A stretch of 64,000 nt of DNA from Limnohabitans sp. (GCA_024642215.1 JAHEBO010000011.1:5616-69615), one strand, 5' to 3'; counted from the first letter of the stretch, positions 33,675 through 43,138 are shown. Notes: generated by a model not told the origin, from the letters alone. Made by a program: numbers and translations.

Positions 33675-35189
33675 ATGAGCGCCACAGCCGTTAGCACTTT
33701 TGCCGCAAAGTGCGGCATCCACACGCCAGCCCGGCAAGCCGAAGTACTTCGCGTGCTGGCTTTGGCGCAAGCCTCTGGCCTTGAATGGATCCGTCTGGTG
33801 TGGTGCGATGTGCACGGCAGTTTGCGCGGCAAAACTTGGGTCACGTCCGAGTTGGCCAATGCGTTTGCCGAAGGCATGGGCATGGTCAGCACCCTGATGC
33901 TCAAGGACACCTCCGATCGCACGGTGTACAAAGTGTTTGAGGCCGATGTCAAAACCGATTTACCGGGTTTTGAAGGTGCCAGCAATGTGATGCTGTTACC
34001 CGATCCAAGCACATTCAAAATTCTACCGTGGGCTGAAAAAACGGGTTGGTTGCTTTGCCAACCCTGGTTTCCCAACGGACAAGCGGTACCCTACGATTCG
34101 CGACGAATCTTGCAAGCAGCGTTAGCCAAACTGGCTGCCAAAGGCTGGGGCATGCGCACTGGTTTGGAAGTTGAGTTTCACATTTACAAACTCAAAGATG
34201 CAGAACATGGCGACGATGCCAATCCTGCCCTCGCTTCATGGCCAGGGCCTGCGCCAGAGGTCAGCATGATTCACCCGGGCTACAACTTGCTCAACGAGTT
34301 GTGGTTTGACCGCGCAGAACCTGCACTTCGCATCGTCAAACAAACCGCCCAAGATTTAGGTTTGCCATTGCTGTCCCTTGAAATTGAACTAGGCCCCAGC
34401 CAAGTTGAAGCGGTGTTCAAAGCCACCGACGCCATGACAGCGGCCGACAACATGGTGCTCTTTAGAAGTGCCATCAAACAAGCCCTGCGACGTGCCGGTT
34501 ATCACGCCACCTTCATGTGCAGGCCCCCGTTTGAGAACATCATGAGCAGCGGCTGGCATTTGCATCAGTCGCTTTATGACTTGCAAACCGGTCAAAACAT
34601 TTTTGCACGCACATCCGTCCAAGAGATTCAAGAGGCGCAAGCGCTTCCAACAGACGATGCGCGCTACACGCTGGCCAACCTTGGCGCACATTATTTGGCA
34701 GGATTGTTAGCACATGGCCAAGGCATGACCGCCTTGTGCACCACCACCGTCAATGGCTTTGGCCGTTTCAAACCTAACGCGTTGGCACCGCAAAGTATTT
34801 TGTGGGGCCGCGACAACCGCGGCGCCATGTTGCGTGTGGTGGGCGGTCCGGGTGATGCTGCCACGCGCATTGAAAACAGACTGGGCGAGCCTGCGGCCAA
34901 TCCTTATTTGTACATGGCGTCGCAAATTTTGGCGGGACTCGATGGCATTGAGAACGCGCTGCAAGCACCTGCGGCCACCGATGCACCCTACGCAGAAAGT
35001 GCCGCACGCTTGCCACTGACCCTGGGTGACGCCATGGATCACTTGGAACAAGACATGGTGATGAAGGCAGGTTTGGGGGCCGACTTTGTGCGCTATTACC
35101 AGCGCATCAAACAGTCCGAGCAAACGCGCTTCAATGAGGCAGAAGACAAAGTGGAATTTCAGCGGCGCGAGTACTTCAGCCGCATCTAA
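33675..35189 (+). CDS. Glutamine synthetase-like ligase (GlnA family, possibly gamma-glutamylamide synthetase)
   Basis: 504 residues from ATG 33675, the first in-frame start after the oxygenase stop; the frame upstream lies inside that gene. GLEVEFHIY, LEIELGPSQVEAVF and the FMCRPPFENIMSSGWHLHQSL segment match the catalytic barrel, and an N-terminal beta-grasp domain precedes it. It differs from housekeeping GlnA in length and motifs and resembles ligases that glutamylate amines or ethanolamine-like compounds. Co-transcription with a Rieske oxygenase recalls aniline-type pathways. It is not likely to be the main ammonia-assimilating enzyme. Confidence 0.82.
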   Translation: MSATAVSTFAAKCGIHTPARQAEVLRVLALAQASGLEWIRLVWCDVHGSLRGKTWVTSELANAFAEGMGMVSTLMLKDTSDRTVYKVFEADVKTDLPGFEGASNVMLLPDPSTFKILPWAEKTGWLLCQPWFPNGQAVPYDSRRILQAALAKLAAKGWGMRTGLEVEFHIYKLKDAEHGDDANPALASWPGPAPEVSMIHPGYNLLNELWFDRAEPALRIVKQTAQDLGLPLLSLEIELGPSQVEAVFKATDAMTAADNMVLFRSAIKQALRRAGYHATFMCRPPFENIMSSGWHLHQSLYDLQTGQNIFARTSVQEIQEAQALPTDDARYTLANLGAHYLAGLLAHGQGMTALCTTTVNGFGRFKPNALAPQSILWGRDNRGAMLRVVGGPGDAATRIENRLGEPAANPYLYMASQILAGLDGIENALQAPAATDAPYAESAARLPLTLGDAMDHLEQDMVMKAGLGADFVRYYQRIKQSEQTRFNEAEDKVEFQRREYFSRI

Positions 35190-35238
35190 TCACACCGGCA
35201 TCGAAAGTTTGGCAGACGGACAGCGCTGGGCTTGATCC

Positions 35239-36636
35239 TTAGCGTTTCATGCCGGGGAAACCGCCCCCGCCCATGCCGCCAAAACCACCCATGCCCTTCA
35301 TGGCGCCCAAACGCTTCATCATTTTCATCATGCCGCCGCCCGACATTTTTTTCATCATGTCTTGCATTTGCTCAAACTCTTTGAGCAAGCGGTTCACATC
35401 CTGCACTTGAACCCCTGCGCCCATGGCAATGCGGCGCTTGCGCGTGGCCTTGATCAGTTCTGGTTTGGTACGTTCACGCGGCGTCATGCTGTGGATGATG
35501 CCTTGCTTGCGCGCAATGTCTTTTTCGGCTTTGCCTAAATCCATGCTGCCCGCTTTGGCGGCCAACTGCGTGGGCAATTTGTCCATCAAACTGGACAAGC
35601 CACCCATTTGTTTCATTTGCTGAATTTGCGCCAAAAAGTCATTCAAGTCAAAACCACTACCGCTCTTGACTTTGGCCGCCAGCTTTTGAGCAGCTTCCAT
35701 GTCGACGCCTGCCGTGACTTGCTCCACCAAGGCCAAGATGTCACCCATGCCCAAAATGCGTCCTGCATGCCGCTCGGCATCAAATACTTCCAGGCCATCG
35801 ATTTTTTCGCTGGTACCTGCAAACTTGATGGGCGCACCCGTAATTTGGCGCACGGACAAGGCCGCACCGCCGCGAGAGTCACCATCCATCTTGGTGAGCA
35901 CAATGCCGGTCAGGGGCAAGGCATCTTTGAAGGCCTTGGCCGTGTTGGCGGCATCCTGACCCTGCATGGCATCGACCACAAACAAGGTTTCAACGGGGTT
36001 CAGTTCGGCGTGCAAGGCCTTAATTTCAGCCATGAGCGCATCGTCAATGGCCAAGCGACCTGCTGTGTCAACCAGCAGCACATCAAAGAAATGTTTGCGC
36101 GCGTAATCGATGGCCGCACGGGCAATGTCCAAAGGCTTTTGATCGGGCGAACTGGGAAACCACTCAGCACCGGCTTGGGCCGTGACAGTTTTCAATTGCT
36201 CGATGGCCGCAGGACGGTAGACGTCGCCCGACACCGTCAGCACTTTTTTCTTGCGCTTCTCAATCAGGTGCTTGGCCAATTTGGCCGTGGTGGTGGTTTT
36301 ACCCGCACCTTGCAAACCCGCCATCAGAATAACCGCAGGGGGTTGCGCGGCCAGGTTGATGTCGGCCACGCCTTCGCCCATGGTGGCTGCCAACTCACGG
36401 TTCACAATGGCCACCAAAGCTTGGCCAGGCTTCAGAGAACCCAGCACCTCTTGCCCAAGGGCTTTTTCTTTCACTCGGGCAATGAAGTCTCGCACCACTG
36501 GCAAGGCCACATCAGCCTCCAACAAAGCCATGCGAACTTCGCGCAACATGTCCGTCACGTTGGACTCGGTAATGCGCGCTTGTCCGCTGATTTGCTTAAC
36601 GAGGAGCGAGAGTTTGTCGGTGAGAGCGGAAGCCAT
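35239..36636 (-). CDS. ffh: Signal recognition particle protein Ffh
   Basis: 465 residues. The N domain is followed by the GTPase G domain with GLQGAGKTTTTAKLA, DTAGR and TKMDGDSRGGA. The Met-rich M domain ends in a Gly/Met-rich tail (GGFGGMGGGGFPGMKR). It binds the 4.5S RNA and signal peptides of nascent membrane proteins. It is divergent from the cytochrome assembly gene across 78 bases. No 4.5S RNA gene is seen here. Confidence 0.97.
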   Translation of the reverse strand: MASALTDKLSLLVKQISGQARITESNVTDMLREVRMALLEADVALPVVRDFIARVKEKALGQEVLGSLKPGQALVAIVNRELAATMGEGVADINLAAQPPAVILMAGLQGAGKTTTTAKLAKHLIEKRKKKVLTVSGDVYRPAAIEQLKTVTAQAGAEWFPSSPDQKPLDIARAAIDYARKHFFDVLLVDTAGRLAIDDALMAEIKALHAELNPVETLFVVDAMQGQDAANTAKAFKDALPLTGIVLTKMDGDSRGGAALSVRQITGAPIKFAGTSEKIDGLEVFDAERHAGRILGMGDILALVEQVTAGVDMEAAQKLAAKVKSGSGFDLNDFLAQIQQMKQMGGLSSLMDKLPTQLAAKAGSMDLGKAEKDIARKQGIIHSMTPRERTKPELIKATRKRRIAMGAGVQVQDVNRLLKEFEQMQDMMKKMSGGGMMKMMKRLGAMKGMGGFGGMGGGGFPGMKR

Positions 36637-36714
36637 AGGGAAAATTTCTCATAAACCGTTAGGTTTTAAGTGCTTTGCCAGATTGCAAGGGCTCAAAACG
36701 CTAAACTAGGAAGC

Positions 36715-37521
36715 ATGATTTTAGCCAGTCCATCCGAATTGGCGATGTGGTTGACGCTTTTAACTGCCATCGCCTATGCCATTCCTGCCATCACGGCAGA
36801 TCGAATGGGCCCCAGCTTGGCGCGTCGTTACCTCTGGCTTGCGTGGCTGATGCATGGCGCCACCATTGGCATTGGCCTTTTGGGTGAAACACCTCGCTTT
36901 GGCTTTGCACCTGCTTTGTCCGTCACTGTTTGGTGGGTGTTAACGGCCTACGCCGTCGAAAGCCAGTACTTCCCGCAACTGAAAGCACGTTGGGCCATGG
37001 CGGCCTTGGGCAGCGCCGCTGTTGCAGTCGCTTGGGTCTTTCCAGGACAAGCACTCCAAGTGACGGCCTCTATTTGGCTGCCGCTGCACTGGGCTTTTGG
37101 CATTGCCTCGTACGGCATGTTTGCGGCAGCTGTCATCCACGCAGCCCTTATGACCAGTGCCGAAATCCAAATCAGGCAAGGCAACGAAAATCAAAGCGGC
37201 TTGCCCTTGCTCACCCTAGAACGACTCATGTTTCGCTTTGTGTTGCTGGGTTTTGTGCTGCTGACACTCACCCTCATTGCAGGTTTTGTGTTTGGCGAAC
37301 AACTCTACGGCGCCGCAGGTGCGCATTGGAAATGGGATCACAAAACAGTGTTCTCCATCCTGTCATGGCTCACATTTGGCGCTTTGCTCCTTGGTCGACG
37401 CCAATTTGGCTGGCGCGGCCGCCGTGCCGTTCGCGTTCTTTATTCTGGCGCAGCGCTGCTTCTTTTGGCCTACGCGGGCTCACGTTTTGTGCTTGAAGTC
37501 GTTTTGGGACGCAGTCTTTGA
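36715..37521 (+). CDS. Cytochrome c assembly/CcsA-like inner-membrane protein (YpjD family)
   Basis: 268 residues; ATG 36715 has AGGA upstream (CTAGGAAGC). About eight membrane segments are visible. The LHWAFGIASYGMFAAAVIHAALM and GAHWKWDHKTVFSILSWLTFGALL segments (in part) follow the CcmC/CcsA/YpjD pattern, with histidines suited to heme handling. This gene next to ffh is common in proteobacteria. It may assist cytochrome biogenesis; the exact role of the YpjD group is not established. Confidence 0.88.
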   Translation: MILASPSELAMWLTLLTAIAYAIPAITADRMGPSLARRYLWLAWLMHGATIGIGLLGETPRFGFAPALSVTVWWVLTAYAVESQYFPQLKARWAMAALGSAAVAVAWVFPGQALQVTASIWLPLHWAFGIASYGMFAAAVIHAALMTSAEIQIRQGNENQSGLPLLTLERLMFRFVLLGFVLLTLTLIAGFVFGEQLYGAAGAHWKWDHKTVFSILSWLTFGALLLGRRQFGWRGRRAVRVLYSGAALLLLAYAGSRFVLEVVLGRSL

Positions 37522-37778
37522 AAATTCTGCTTTTTTTACTGACGGTTTTGTTTGCTGTTTGGCTGTGGCGAAGAAACCGCCTGAATGCTTTGAACGAACG
37601 CCAGTCCAAATCTTCCGAGACTGCCAAGCCCAATCACGCAAGCCCCTTAGAGCCCAGCCCCATGCAAGCCTGTCTTCACTGCGGTGTGCACATGCCTGCC
37701 ACCGACATGGTGCAAGGCAAGCGAGGCCTTTACTGTTCGCAGGCGCATCGCCAAGTCGCCGCCGACACGGCCCTTTAA
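37518..37778 (+). CDS. Small membrane-anchored zinc-ribbon-like protein (PP0621-like)
   Basis: 86 residues from TTG 37518, overlapping the previous stop (TTGA). One N-terminal membrane helix (LLFLLTVLFAVWLW) is followed by a polar linker and a C-terminal CLHCGVHMPATDMV...GLYCSQAHR segment that looks like a small metal-binding knuckle (CxxC...C...H). Such proteins are conserved between the ccsA-like gene and sensor or ampD genes in this group. The function is unknown. Confidence 0.78.
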   Translation: MKILLFLLTVLFAVWLWRRNRLNALNERQSKSSETAKPNHASPLEPSPMQACLHCGVHMPATDMVQGKRGLYCSQAHRQVAADTAL

Positions 37779-37792
37779 AACGCAGCTTTCAC

Positions 37793-38380
37793 ATGTTGCA
37801 GCCACACACCATGCGCTTCGATCTTTGGGAAAAAGGCTGGTTGCAAGCCGCAGAAAAATGCGAATCGCCCAACTTTGGCGCTCGTCCGCCCAAAGCCACC
37901 ATCGATTTGATTGTGGTGCACGCCATCAGTTTGCCACCAGGCCAGTTCGGTACGCATGCGGTGCAACAACTGTTCACCAATCAACTCGACTGGGATGCAC
38001 ACCCTTACTTCCAAAGCATTCGCGGCCTCGAAGTATCCGCCCATTTTTTCATTGAACGAAGTGGCAAAGTGTGGCAGTTTGTCAGCTGTGACCAGCGTGC
38101 CTGGCACGCTGGCGCTTCCAGTTACCGTGGCCGCAGCAATTGCAACGACGACTCCATCGGCATTGAATTGGAAGGCCTAGAAGGTGAAACTTTTGAAGCC
38201 GCGCAGTACGACAGTTTGACAAAACTCAGCCAGTCGCTCAAACAACAATACCCCATTGTGTATATAGCCGGTCACGAGCACATTGCACCGGGACGCAAAA
38301 AAGATCCTGGTCCAGGATTTGATTGGGCGCTGTTGCAAAAAAATGTCGCATGGCCGCCTCAGTACTTTCCCGAATTTTGA
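37793..38380 (+). CDS. ampD: 1,6-anhydro-N-acetylmuramyl-L-alanine amidase AmpD
   Basis: 195 residues from ATG 37793; ATG 37811 is possible, and neither has a strong ribosome-binding site. The zinc ligands and catalytic region are visible: H in IDLIVVHAISLPPG, H in HAGASSYRG region, and AGHEHIAPGRKKDPGPGFDW. It cleaves anhydro-muropeptides in the cytoplasm during cell-wall recycling. Related wall genes in the window are mpl and mtgA. Confidence 0.93.
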   Translation: MLQPHTMRFDLWEKGWLQAAEKCESPNFGARPPKATIDLIVVHAISLPPGQFGTHAVQQLFTNQLDWDAHPYFQSIRGLEVSAHFFIERSGKVWQFVSCDQRAWHAGASSYRGRSNCNDDSIGIELEGLEGETFEAAQYDSLTKLSQSLKQQYPIVYIAGHEHIAPGRKKDPGPGFDWALLQKNVAWPPQYFPEF

Positions 38381-38411
38381 AAATATTTTCAAAATTCTAA
38401 AAATATTTTCA
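38378..38411. repeat. AT-rich palindrome and direct repeat after ampD
   Basis: TGAAAATATTTTCA (38378-38391) is a perfect 14-base palindrome that includes the ampD stop codon. AAATATTTTCA recurs at 38401-38411, 20 bases on. It may be part of the terminator region or a binding site for an AT-preferring nucleoid protein. Confidence 0.5.
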
Positions 38412-38434
38412 GGGCCATTGAGGCTCTTTTTTTT
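38412..38434 (+). terminator. Rho-independent terminator of ampD operon
   Basis: A 5-base stem (GGGCC with GGCTC, one G-T pair, loop ATTGA) is followed by eight T residues. It closes the ccsA-like/PP0621/ampD transcription unit. Confidence 0.65.
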
Positions 38435-38674
38435 GCACCATCCACGCGCATCCATGGCCCTCCATACAGTTGTGACTTGTGCTGATGCATGGATTTGCAA
38501 GGCTTTGCGAAAGCAAATGCAAGCCAACGCGCGCCAGCACTCATTCGTGCCGCCAACCTACTGATTTGATGCGCATTCCAGGGCAAGGTTTTTGCGCCCC
38601 AAATTTGCGCTTTTTTGACACTTCAAGCAGCCCGGACTTTGTCAAGATCTTTTTCGACTCACAAAGTGCCCTGT
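38435..38674. other. Intergenic region upstream of the nrdA control region
   Basis: No convincing gene is present; the ORFs here are short and lack ribosome-binding sites. A GCGC-N8-GCGC-TTTTTT element (about 38594-38616) could be a weak second terminator. TTGACA at 38615-38620 resembles a -35 box but no good -10 follows. Confidence 0.5.
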
Positions 38675-38722
38675 ACACTACCCCTAGTGGCTTGAATTCA
38701 CCTCAGACCCCAGATATAGTGT
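38675..38722 (+). promoter_or_regulatory. nrdA promoter with two NrdR boxes
   Basis: Two 16-base NrdR-type boxes are visible: ACACTACCCCTAGTGG (38675-38690) and ACCCCAGATATAGTGT (38707-38722), compared with the consensus acaCwAtATaTwgtgt. They are offset by 32 bases, three helical turns, as in known NrdR pairs. A promoter TTGAAT (38692-38697) - 17 bases - TATAGT (38715-38720) lies between and under them, so box 2 covers the -10. This predicts dATP/ATP-dependent repression of nrdAB by NrdR. Confidence 0.8.
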
Positions 38723-38860
38723 CCCAACGCCAAAGACACGGTCCGGTGAAAAACAAGAAAACACCCCACTTTGACGACCCCGTTTGACTGTAGAACCCAG
38801 CTTCGTTGCAAGGCTGCAGCCAACATGAATTTTGAACTGACATTGACCACTGAGAACGCT

Positions 38861-41770
38861 ATGCAAATTGAGCAAAATCTAACATCCAACCCCCAAGGCT
38901 TCTTGGGTGCTGGCGATGCATCCAACGCATCCGCTGCGGCACCCCATGCTTTGGCCAACTACCAAATCATTCGCCGCAACGGCGCCGTGGTGCCTTTCGA
39001 GCCCAACAAAATTGCAGTGGCCCTGATGAAAGCCTTCTTGGCGGTTCACGGCACACAAGGCGCGGCGTCTGCCAGCGTGCGCGAAGTGGTGGACGGCCTC
39101 ACCCAAACCGTGGTTCGCGCCCTCATGCGCTCACGTCCAGGTGGCGGCACCTTCCACATTGAAGATGTGCAAGACCAGGTTGAACTTGGCCTGATGCGCA
39201 GTAGCAACCACGAAGTGGCACGTGCCTACGTGCTCTACCGTGAACGCCGCACCCAAGAACGCGCCCAAATCAAAGAAGAAAAAGCCGCGGTCAGCAACGT
39301 TCCCACTTTGCACGTTTTGGATGGCGGCCAGCGCGTGCCCCTCGACGTCAACTATTTGCAAGGCCTCATCGTCAACGCCTGCCAAGGTTTGGGCCAAGAC
39401 GTGCATCCCGACCCCATCGTGGCCGAAACCATGCGCAACCTCTACGACGGCGTGCCCATGGAAGAGGTTTACAAGGCGTCCATCTTGGCGTCTCGCACTC
39501 TGATCGAAAAAGATCCTGATTACACCTACGTCACAGCCCGTCTGCTGATGCACACCATTGCCAAGGAAGTTTTGGGCAAAGAGGTGCTCTTGAAGGACAT
39601 GGCTTCTCACTATGTTGACTACTTCCCTGGCTATATCAAAAAGGGCGTCGACAACGGCTTGCTGGACGAAAAACTCCTGCAATTCGACTTGCGCAAGCTG
39701 GCCACAGCCCTCAAAGCCGAACGCGATTTGCAATTCGATTACCTCGGCCTGCAAACTTTGTACGACCGTTACTTCTTGCACGTGCGCAAAACACGCATTG
39801 AGTTGCCCCAGTCTTTCTTTATGCGCGTGGCCATGGGCCTGGCTCTGAACGAAGCCGACCGCGAAGCACGCGCCATCGAGTTCTATGAAGTGCTGTCTTC
39901 ATTCGACTTCATGTCCAGCACCCCCACCCTGTTCAACAGCGCTGGTTTGCGTTCACAGCTGTCCAGCTGCTACCTCACAACAGTGCCCGACGACCTCGAC
40001 GGCATTTACGAGTCCATCAAAGAAAATGCTTTGTTGTCTAAATTTGCAGGCGGCTTGGGCAATGACTGGACACGCGTTCGCGCTTTGGGCAGCCACATCA
40101 AGGGCACCAATGGCGAATCACAAGGCGTGGTGCCTTTCCTCAAAGTGGTCAACGACACTGCTGTGGCCGTGAACCAAGGCGGCAAGCGCAAGGGCGCGGT
40201 CTGCACCTACCTCGAAACATGGCACCTCGACATTGAAGAGTTCCTGGAACTGCGCAAAAACACCGGCGATGACCGCCGCCGTACGCACGACATGAACACC
40301 GCCAACTGGATCCCCGACTTGTTCATGCGCCGTGTCATGGAAAAAGGCACTTGGACTTTGTTCTCGCCTTCCGATTGCCCCGATTTGCATGACAAGTTTG
40401 GCGTTGAGTTCGAAAAAGCCTACGTGGCCTACGAGCAAAAAGCCGCAGCCGGCGAAATCAAGCCCAGCCGCACCATCCAGGCCAACGACCTGTGGCGCAA
40501 AATGCTCTCCATGCTGTTTGAAACAGGCCATCCTTGGATCACATTCAAAGATGCTTGCAACATCCGCTCACCTCAGCAGCACGCTGGCGTGGTGCACTCC
40601 TCCAACCTGTGCACCGAGATCACCTTGAACACCAGCGACACCGAAACAGCGGTGTGCAACTTGGGTTCAGTCAACTTGCCACAGCACTTGATGGACGGCC
40701 CCAACGGCAAACAAATCGACCACGCCAAACTGCAGCGCACCATCAAAACGGCCATGCGCATGCTCGACAACGTGATCGACATCAACTACTACGCGGTCAA
40801 AAAAGCACGCGACTCTAATATGCGTCACCGTCCTGTGGGCTTGGGCCTCATGGGCTTCCAAGACGCGCTGTACCAAAAGCGTGTGCCCTATGCTTCTCAA
40901 GAAGCCGTGGAATTTGCAGACACTTCCATGGAAGCCATTTGCTACTACGCTTACTGGGCGTCTACCGAGTTGGCAGCCGAGCGCGGCAAGTACTCCAGCT
41001 ACAAAGGTTCTTTGTGGGATCAGGGCATCTTGCCTTTGGACACTTTGGACATGCTGCAACAAGCCCGCGGTGGTTATGTTGAAGTGGATCGCAGCAGCAC
41101 CATGGACTGGGACGCTTTGCGCAAGAAGATTGCCAAAGACGGCATGCGCAACTCCAACTGCGTGGCCATTGCGCCTACCGCCACCATCTCCAACATCATT
41201 GGTGTGGACGCTTGCATCGAACCTTGCTTCGGCAATCTGTCGGTCAAGTCCAACTTGTCTGGCGAATTCACCATCATCAACGGCTACCTGGTGCGCGACT
41301 TGAAGCGTTTGGGTCTGTGGGACGACGTCATGGTCATGGACTTGAAACACTTCGACGGCTCACTGCGTCCCATCGACCGTGTGCCTCAAGAAATCAAGGC
41401 CTTGTACGCCACCGCATTTGAAGTGGAAACCACTTGGATTGTGGAAGCTGCAGCGCGTCGCCAAAAATGGATTGACCAAGCGCAATCACTCAACATTTAC
41501 ATGTCTGGCGCGTCTGGTAAAAAATTGGATGACACCTACAAGTTGGCTTGGTTGCGTGGCCTCAAAACCACGTACTACCTGCGCACCATCAGCGCCACAC
41601 ACGCCGAGAAATCGACGGTGTCCAACAACCAAATGAACGCAGTGTCTTCTGGCGCCACCTCCGGCACTGCTGCAGCCAATGCGTCTGCACCTGCACAGTT
41701 CTCAGGCGTGCCCGCCACCGATGTGAAGTTCACAGCGATTGACGATGTGGGTTGCGAGGCTTGCCAATAA
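38861..41770 (+). CDS. nrdA: Ribonucleoside-diphosphate reductase class Ia, alpha subunit
   Basis: About 969 residues from ATG 38861; ATG 38825 is an alternative, and both have modest ribosome-binding sites. An ATP-cone begins near residue 33 (YQIIRRNGAVVPFEPNKI). The barrel contains SSCYLTTVPDDLDG, the radical-cysteine motif SNLCTEITLN and the NLGSVNL segment. The C-terminal CEAC gives the redox-active Cys pair for thioredoxin. It makes dNDPs together with NrdB. The ATP-cone gives overall activity control by dATP, matching the NrdR boxes upstream. Confidence 0.96.
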   Translation: MQIEQNLTSNPQGFLGAGDASNASAAAPHALANYQIIRRNGAVVPFEPNKIAVALMKAFLAVHGTQGAASASVREVVDGLTQTVVRALMRSRPGGGTFHIEDVQDQVELGLMRSSNHEVARAYVLYRERRTQERAQIKEEKAAVSNVPTLHVLDGGQRVPLDVNYLQGLIVNACQGLGQDVHPDPIVAETMRNLYDGVPMEEVYKASILASRTLIEKDPDYTYVTARLLMHTIAKEVLGKEVLLKDMASHYVDYFPGYIKKGVDNGLLDEKLLQFDLRKLATALKAERDLQFDYLGLQTLYDRYFLHVRKTRIELPQSFFMRVAMGLALNEADREARAIEFYEVLSSFDFMSSTPTLFNSAGLRSQLSSCYLTTVPDDLDGIYESIKENALLSKFAGGLGNDWTRVRALGSHIKGTNGESQGVVPFLKVVNDTAVAVNQGGKRKGAVCTYLETWHLDIEEFLELRKNTGDDRRRTHDMNTANWIPDLFMRRVMEKGTWTLFSPSDCPDLHDKFGVEFEKAYVAYEQKAAAGEIKPSRTIQANDLWRKMLSMLFETGHPWITFKDACNIRSPQQHAGVVHSSNLCTEITLNTSDTETAVCNLGSVNLPQHLMDGPNGKQIDHAKLQRTIKTAMRMLDNVIDINYYAVKKARDSNMRHRPVGLGLMGFQDALYQKRVPYASQEAVEFADTSMEAICYYAYWASTELAAERGKYSSYKGSLWDQGILPLDTLDMLQQARGGYVEVDRSSTMDWDALRKKIAKDGMRNSNCVAIAPTATISNIIGVDACIEPCFGNLSVKSNLSGEFTIINGYLVRDLKRLGLWDDVMVMDLKHFDGSLRPIDRVPQEIKALYATAFEVETTWIVEAAARRQKWIDQAQSLNIYMSGASGKKLDDTYKLAWLRGLKTTYYLRTISATHAEKSTVSNNQMNAVSSGATSGTAAANASAPAQFSGVPATDVKFTAIDDVGCEACQ

Positions 41771-41807
41771 CTTTCAAAGATTCAGGAAATTGGTTTTCAC
41801 AATCTTC

Positions 41808-41889
41808 AAATCACGTCGAAGAAATACAATGCAAAAACGCAACACTTCTTCGCGTGATTTCAACTCATTTAAAAACAATGCTTTGCATT
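41808..41889 (+). other. Structured RNA segment between nrdA and nrdB
   Basis: A 15-base stem with a single bulged T pairs 41808-41823 with 41846-41860 around a 22-base loop. The loop sequence AATGCAAA (41828-41835) is complementary to TTTGCATT (41882-41889), which can alternatively fold locally as AATGC-TTT-GCATT. These elements could form a pseudoknot or alternate structure just upstream of the nrdB start (41930). No T-run follows, so it is not a terminator; it may be a processing or stability element. Confidence 0.5.
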
Positions 41890-41929
41890 TCGTCCGCAAG
41901 CTTTCATAATTCACACATTGGAAATTTCT

Positions 41930-43138
41930 ATGTTGTCCTGGGACGATTCATCTAAACCTGCGTTGCAACCTGCAATGCCAAGCTTTCCCCCAAGTGGTCC
42001 ATCTGCCGACCGCTTCGCTGATCTGTCTTCATTCACAGCCAACACGCCTTCTGCAATGGCGTCAACACCGTCACCCGTCATGACAGCCGCTGGTACGCAA
42101 ACTGCGCCAGCTGGTGCTGCACGCCGCGTTAACGCAGCAGACAAGCGCATCATCAACGGCCAAACCGACGTCAACCAGTTGGTGCCTTTCAAGTACAAAT
42201 GGGCTTGGGAAAAATACCTCGCCACTTGCGCCAACCACTGGATGCCGCAAGAAGTCAACATGACACGCGACATCGCGCTTTGGAAAGACCCCAACGGTTT
42301 AACCGAAGACGAGCGCCGCTTGGTCAAACGCAACTTGGGCTTTTTTGTCACAGCCGACTCTTTGGCTGCCAACAACATCACCTTGGGCACTTACCGCCAC
42401 ATCACGGCGCCCGAGTGCCGTCAGTTCTTGTTGCGTCAAGCTTTTGAAGAAGCCATTCACACCCACGCCTACCAGTACATCACCGAGTCACTGGGTCTGG
42501 ATGAGAGCGAAATCTTCAACGCCTACAACGAAGTTCAGTCCATTCGCGACAAAGACGAGTTCCTGATTCCGTTCATCCACGCCATCATGGACCCCCACTT
42601 CAAAACGGGCACGCAGGAAACTGACCAAACCCTCTTGAAGTCACTCATCGTGTTTGCCTGCCTCATGGAAGGCTTGTTCTTCTACGTGGGCTTCACCCAA
42701 ATTCTGGCCTTGGGTCGTCAAAACAAAATGACAGGTGCTGCCGAGCAGTACCAATACATCTTGCGCGACGAATCCATGCATTGCAACTTCGGCATCGACC
42801 TGATCAACCAGATCAAACTCGAGAACCCCCAGTTGTGGACAGCAGAGTTCAAAGCAGAAATCAATGAGCTGTTCATGAAAGCCGTTGAATTGGAATACCG
42901 TTATGCCGAAGACACCATGCCCCGCGGCGTGCTCGGCCTCAACGCTTCCATGTTCAAAGGCTACTTGCGCTACATCGCCAACCGCCGTGCCACCCAAATC
43001 GGCTTGGAAGCCCTCTTCCCCAACGAAGAGAATCCCTTCCCTTGGATGAGCGAAATGATTGACTTGAAGAAAGAACGTAATTTCTTCGAGACCCGCGTCA
43101 TTGAATACCAGTCGGGCGGCGCCCTGTCTTGGGACTGA
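41930..43138 (+). CDS. nrdB: Ribonucleoside-diphosphate reductase class Ia, beta subunit
   Basis: 402 residues from ATG 41930, with GGAAA upstream; the TTG at 41918 is less likely. After a variable N-terminal segment of about 60 residues, the ferritin-like domain carries the di-iron ligands in [16 protein letters not shown] and [10 protein letters not shown], and YRYAEDTMP follows. It houses the tyrosyl radical/di-iron cofactor and partners NrdA. The extended Pro/Ala/Ser-rich N-terminus is longer than in E. coli NrdB. Confidence 0.95.
   Translation: MLSWDDSSKPALQPAMPSFPPSGPSADRFADLSSFTANTPSAMASTPSPVMTAAGTQTAPAGAARRVNAADKRIINGQTDVNQLVPFKYKWAWEKYLATCANHWMPQEVNMTRDIALWKDPNGLTEDERRLVKRNLGFFVTADSLAANNITLGTYRHITAPECRQFLLRQAFEEAIHTHAYQYITESLGLDESEIFNAYNEVQSIRDKDEFLIPFIHAIMDPHFKTGTQETDQTLLKSLIVFACLMEGLFFYVGFTQILALGRQNKMTGAAEQYQYILRDESMHCNFGIDLINQIKLENPQLWTAEFKAEINELFMKAVELEYRYAEDTMPRGVLGLNASMFKGYLRYIANRRATQIGLEALFPNEENPFPWMSEMIDLKKERNFFETRVIEYQSGGALSWD

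Noticed and set aside
33675-35189. Calling the GlnA-family gene as housekeeping glutamine synthetase
   Set aside because: Its length, motifs and operon position behind a Rieske oxygenase differ from the housekeeping enzyme.
38615-38643. TTGACA at 38615 as the nrdA -35 box
   Set aside because: No acceptable -10 follows at 16-18 bases; the TTGAAT/TATAGT promoter under the NrdR boxes fits better.
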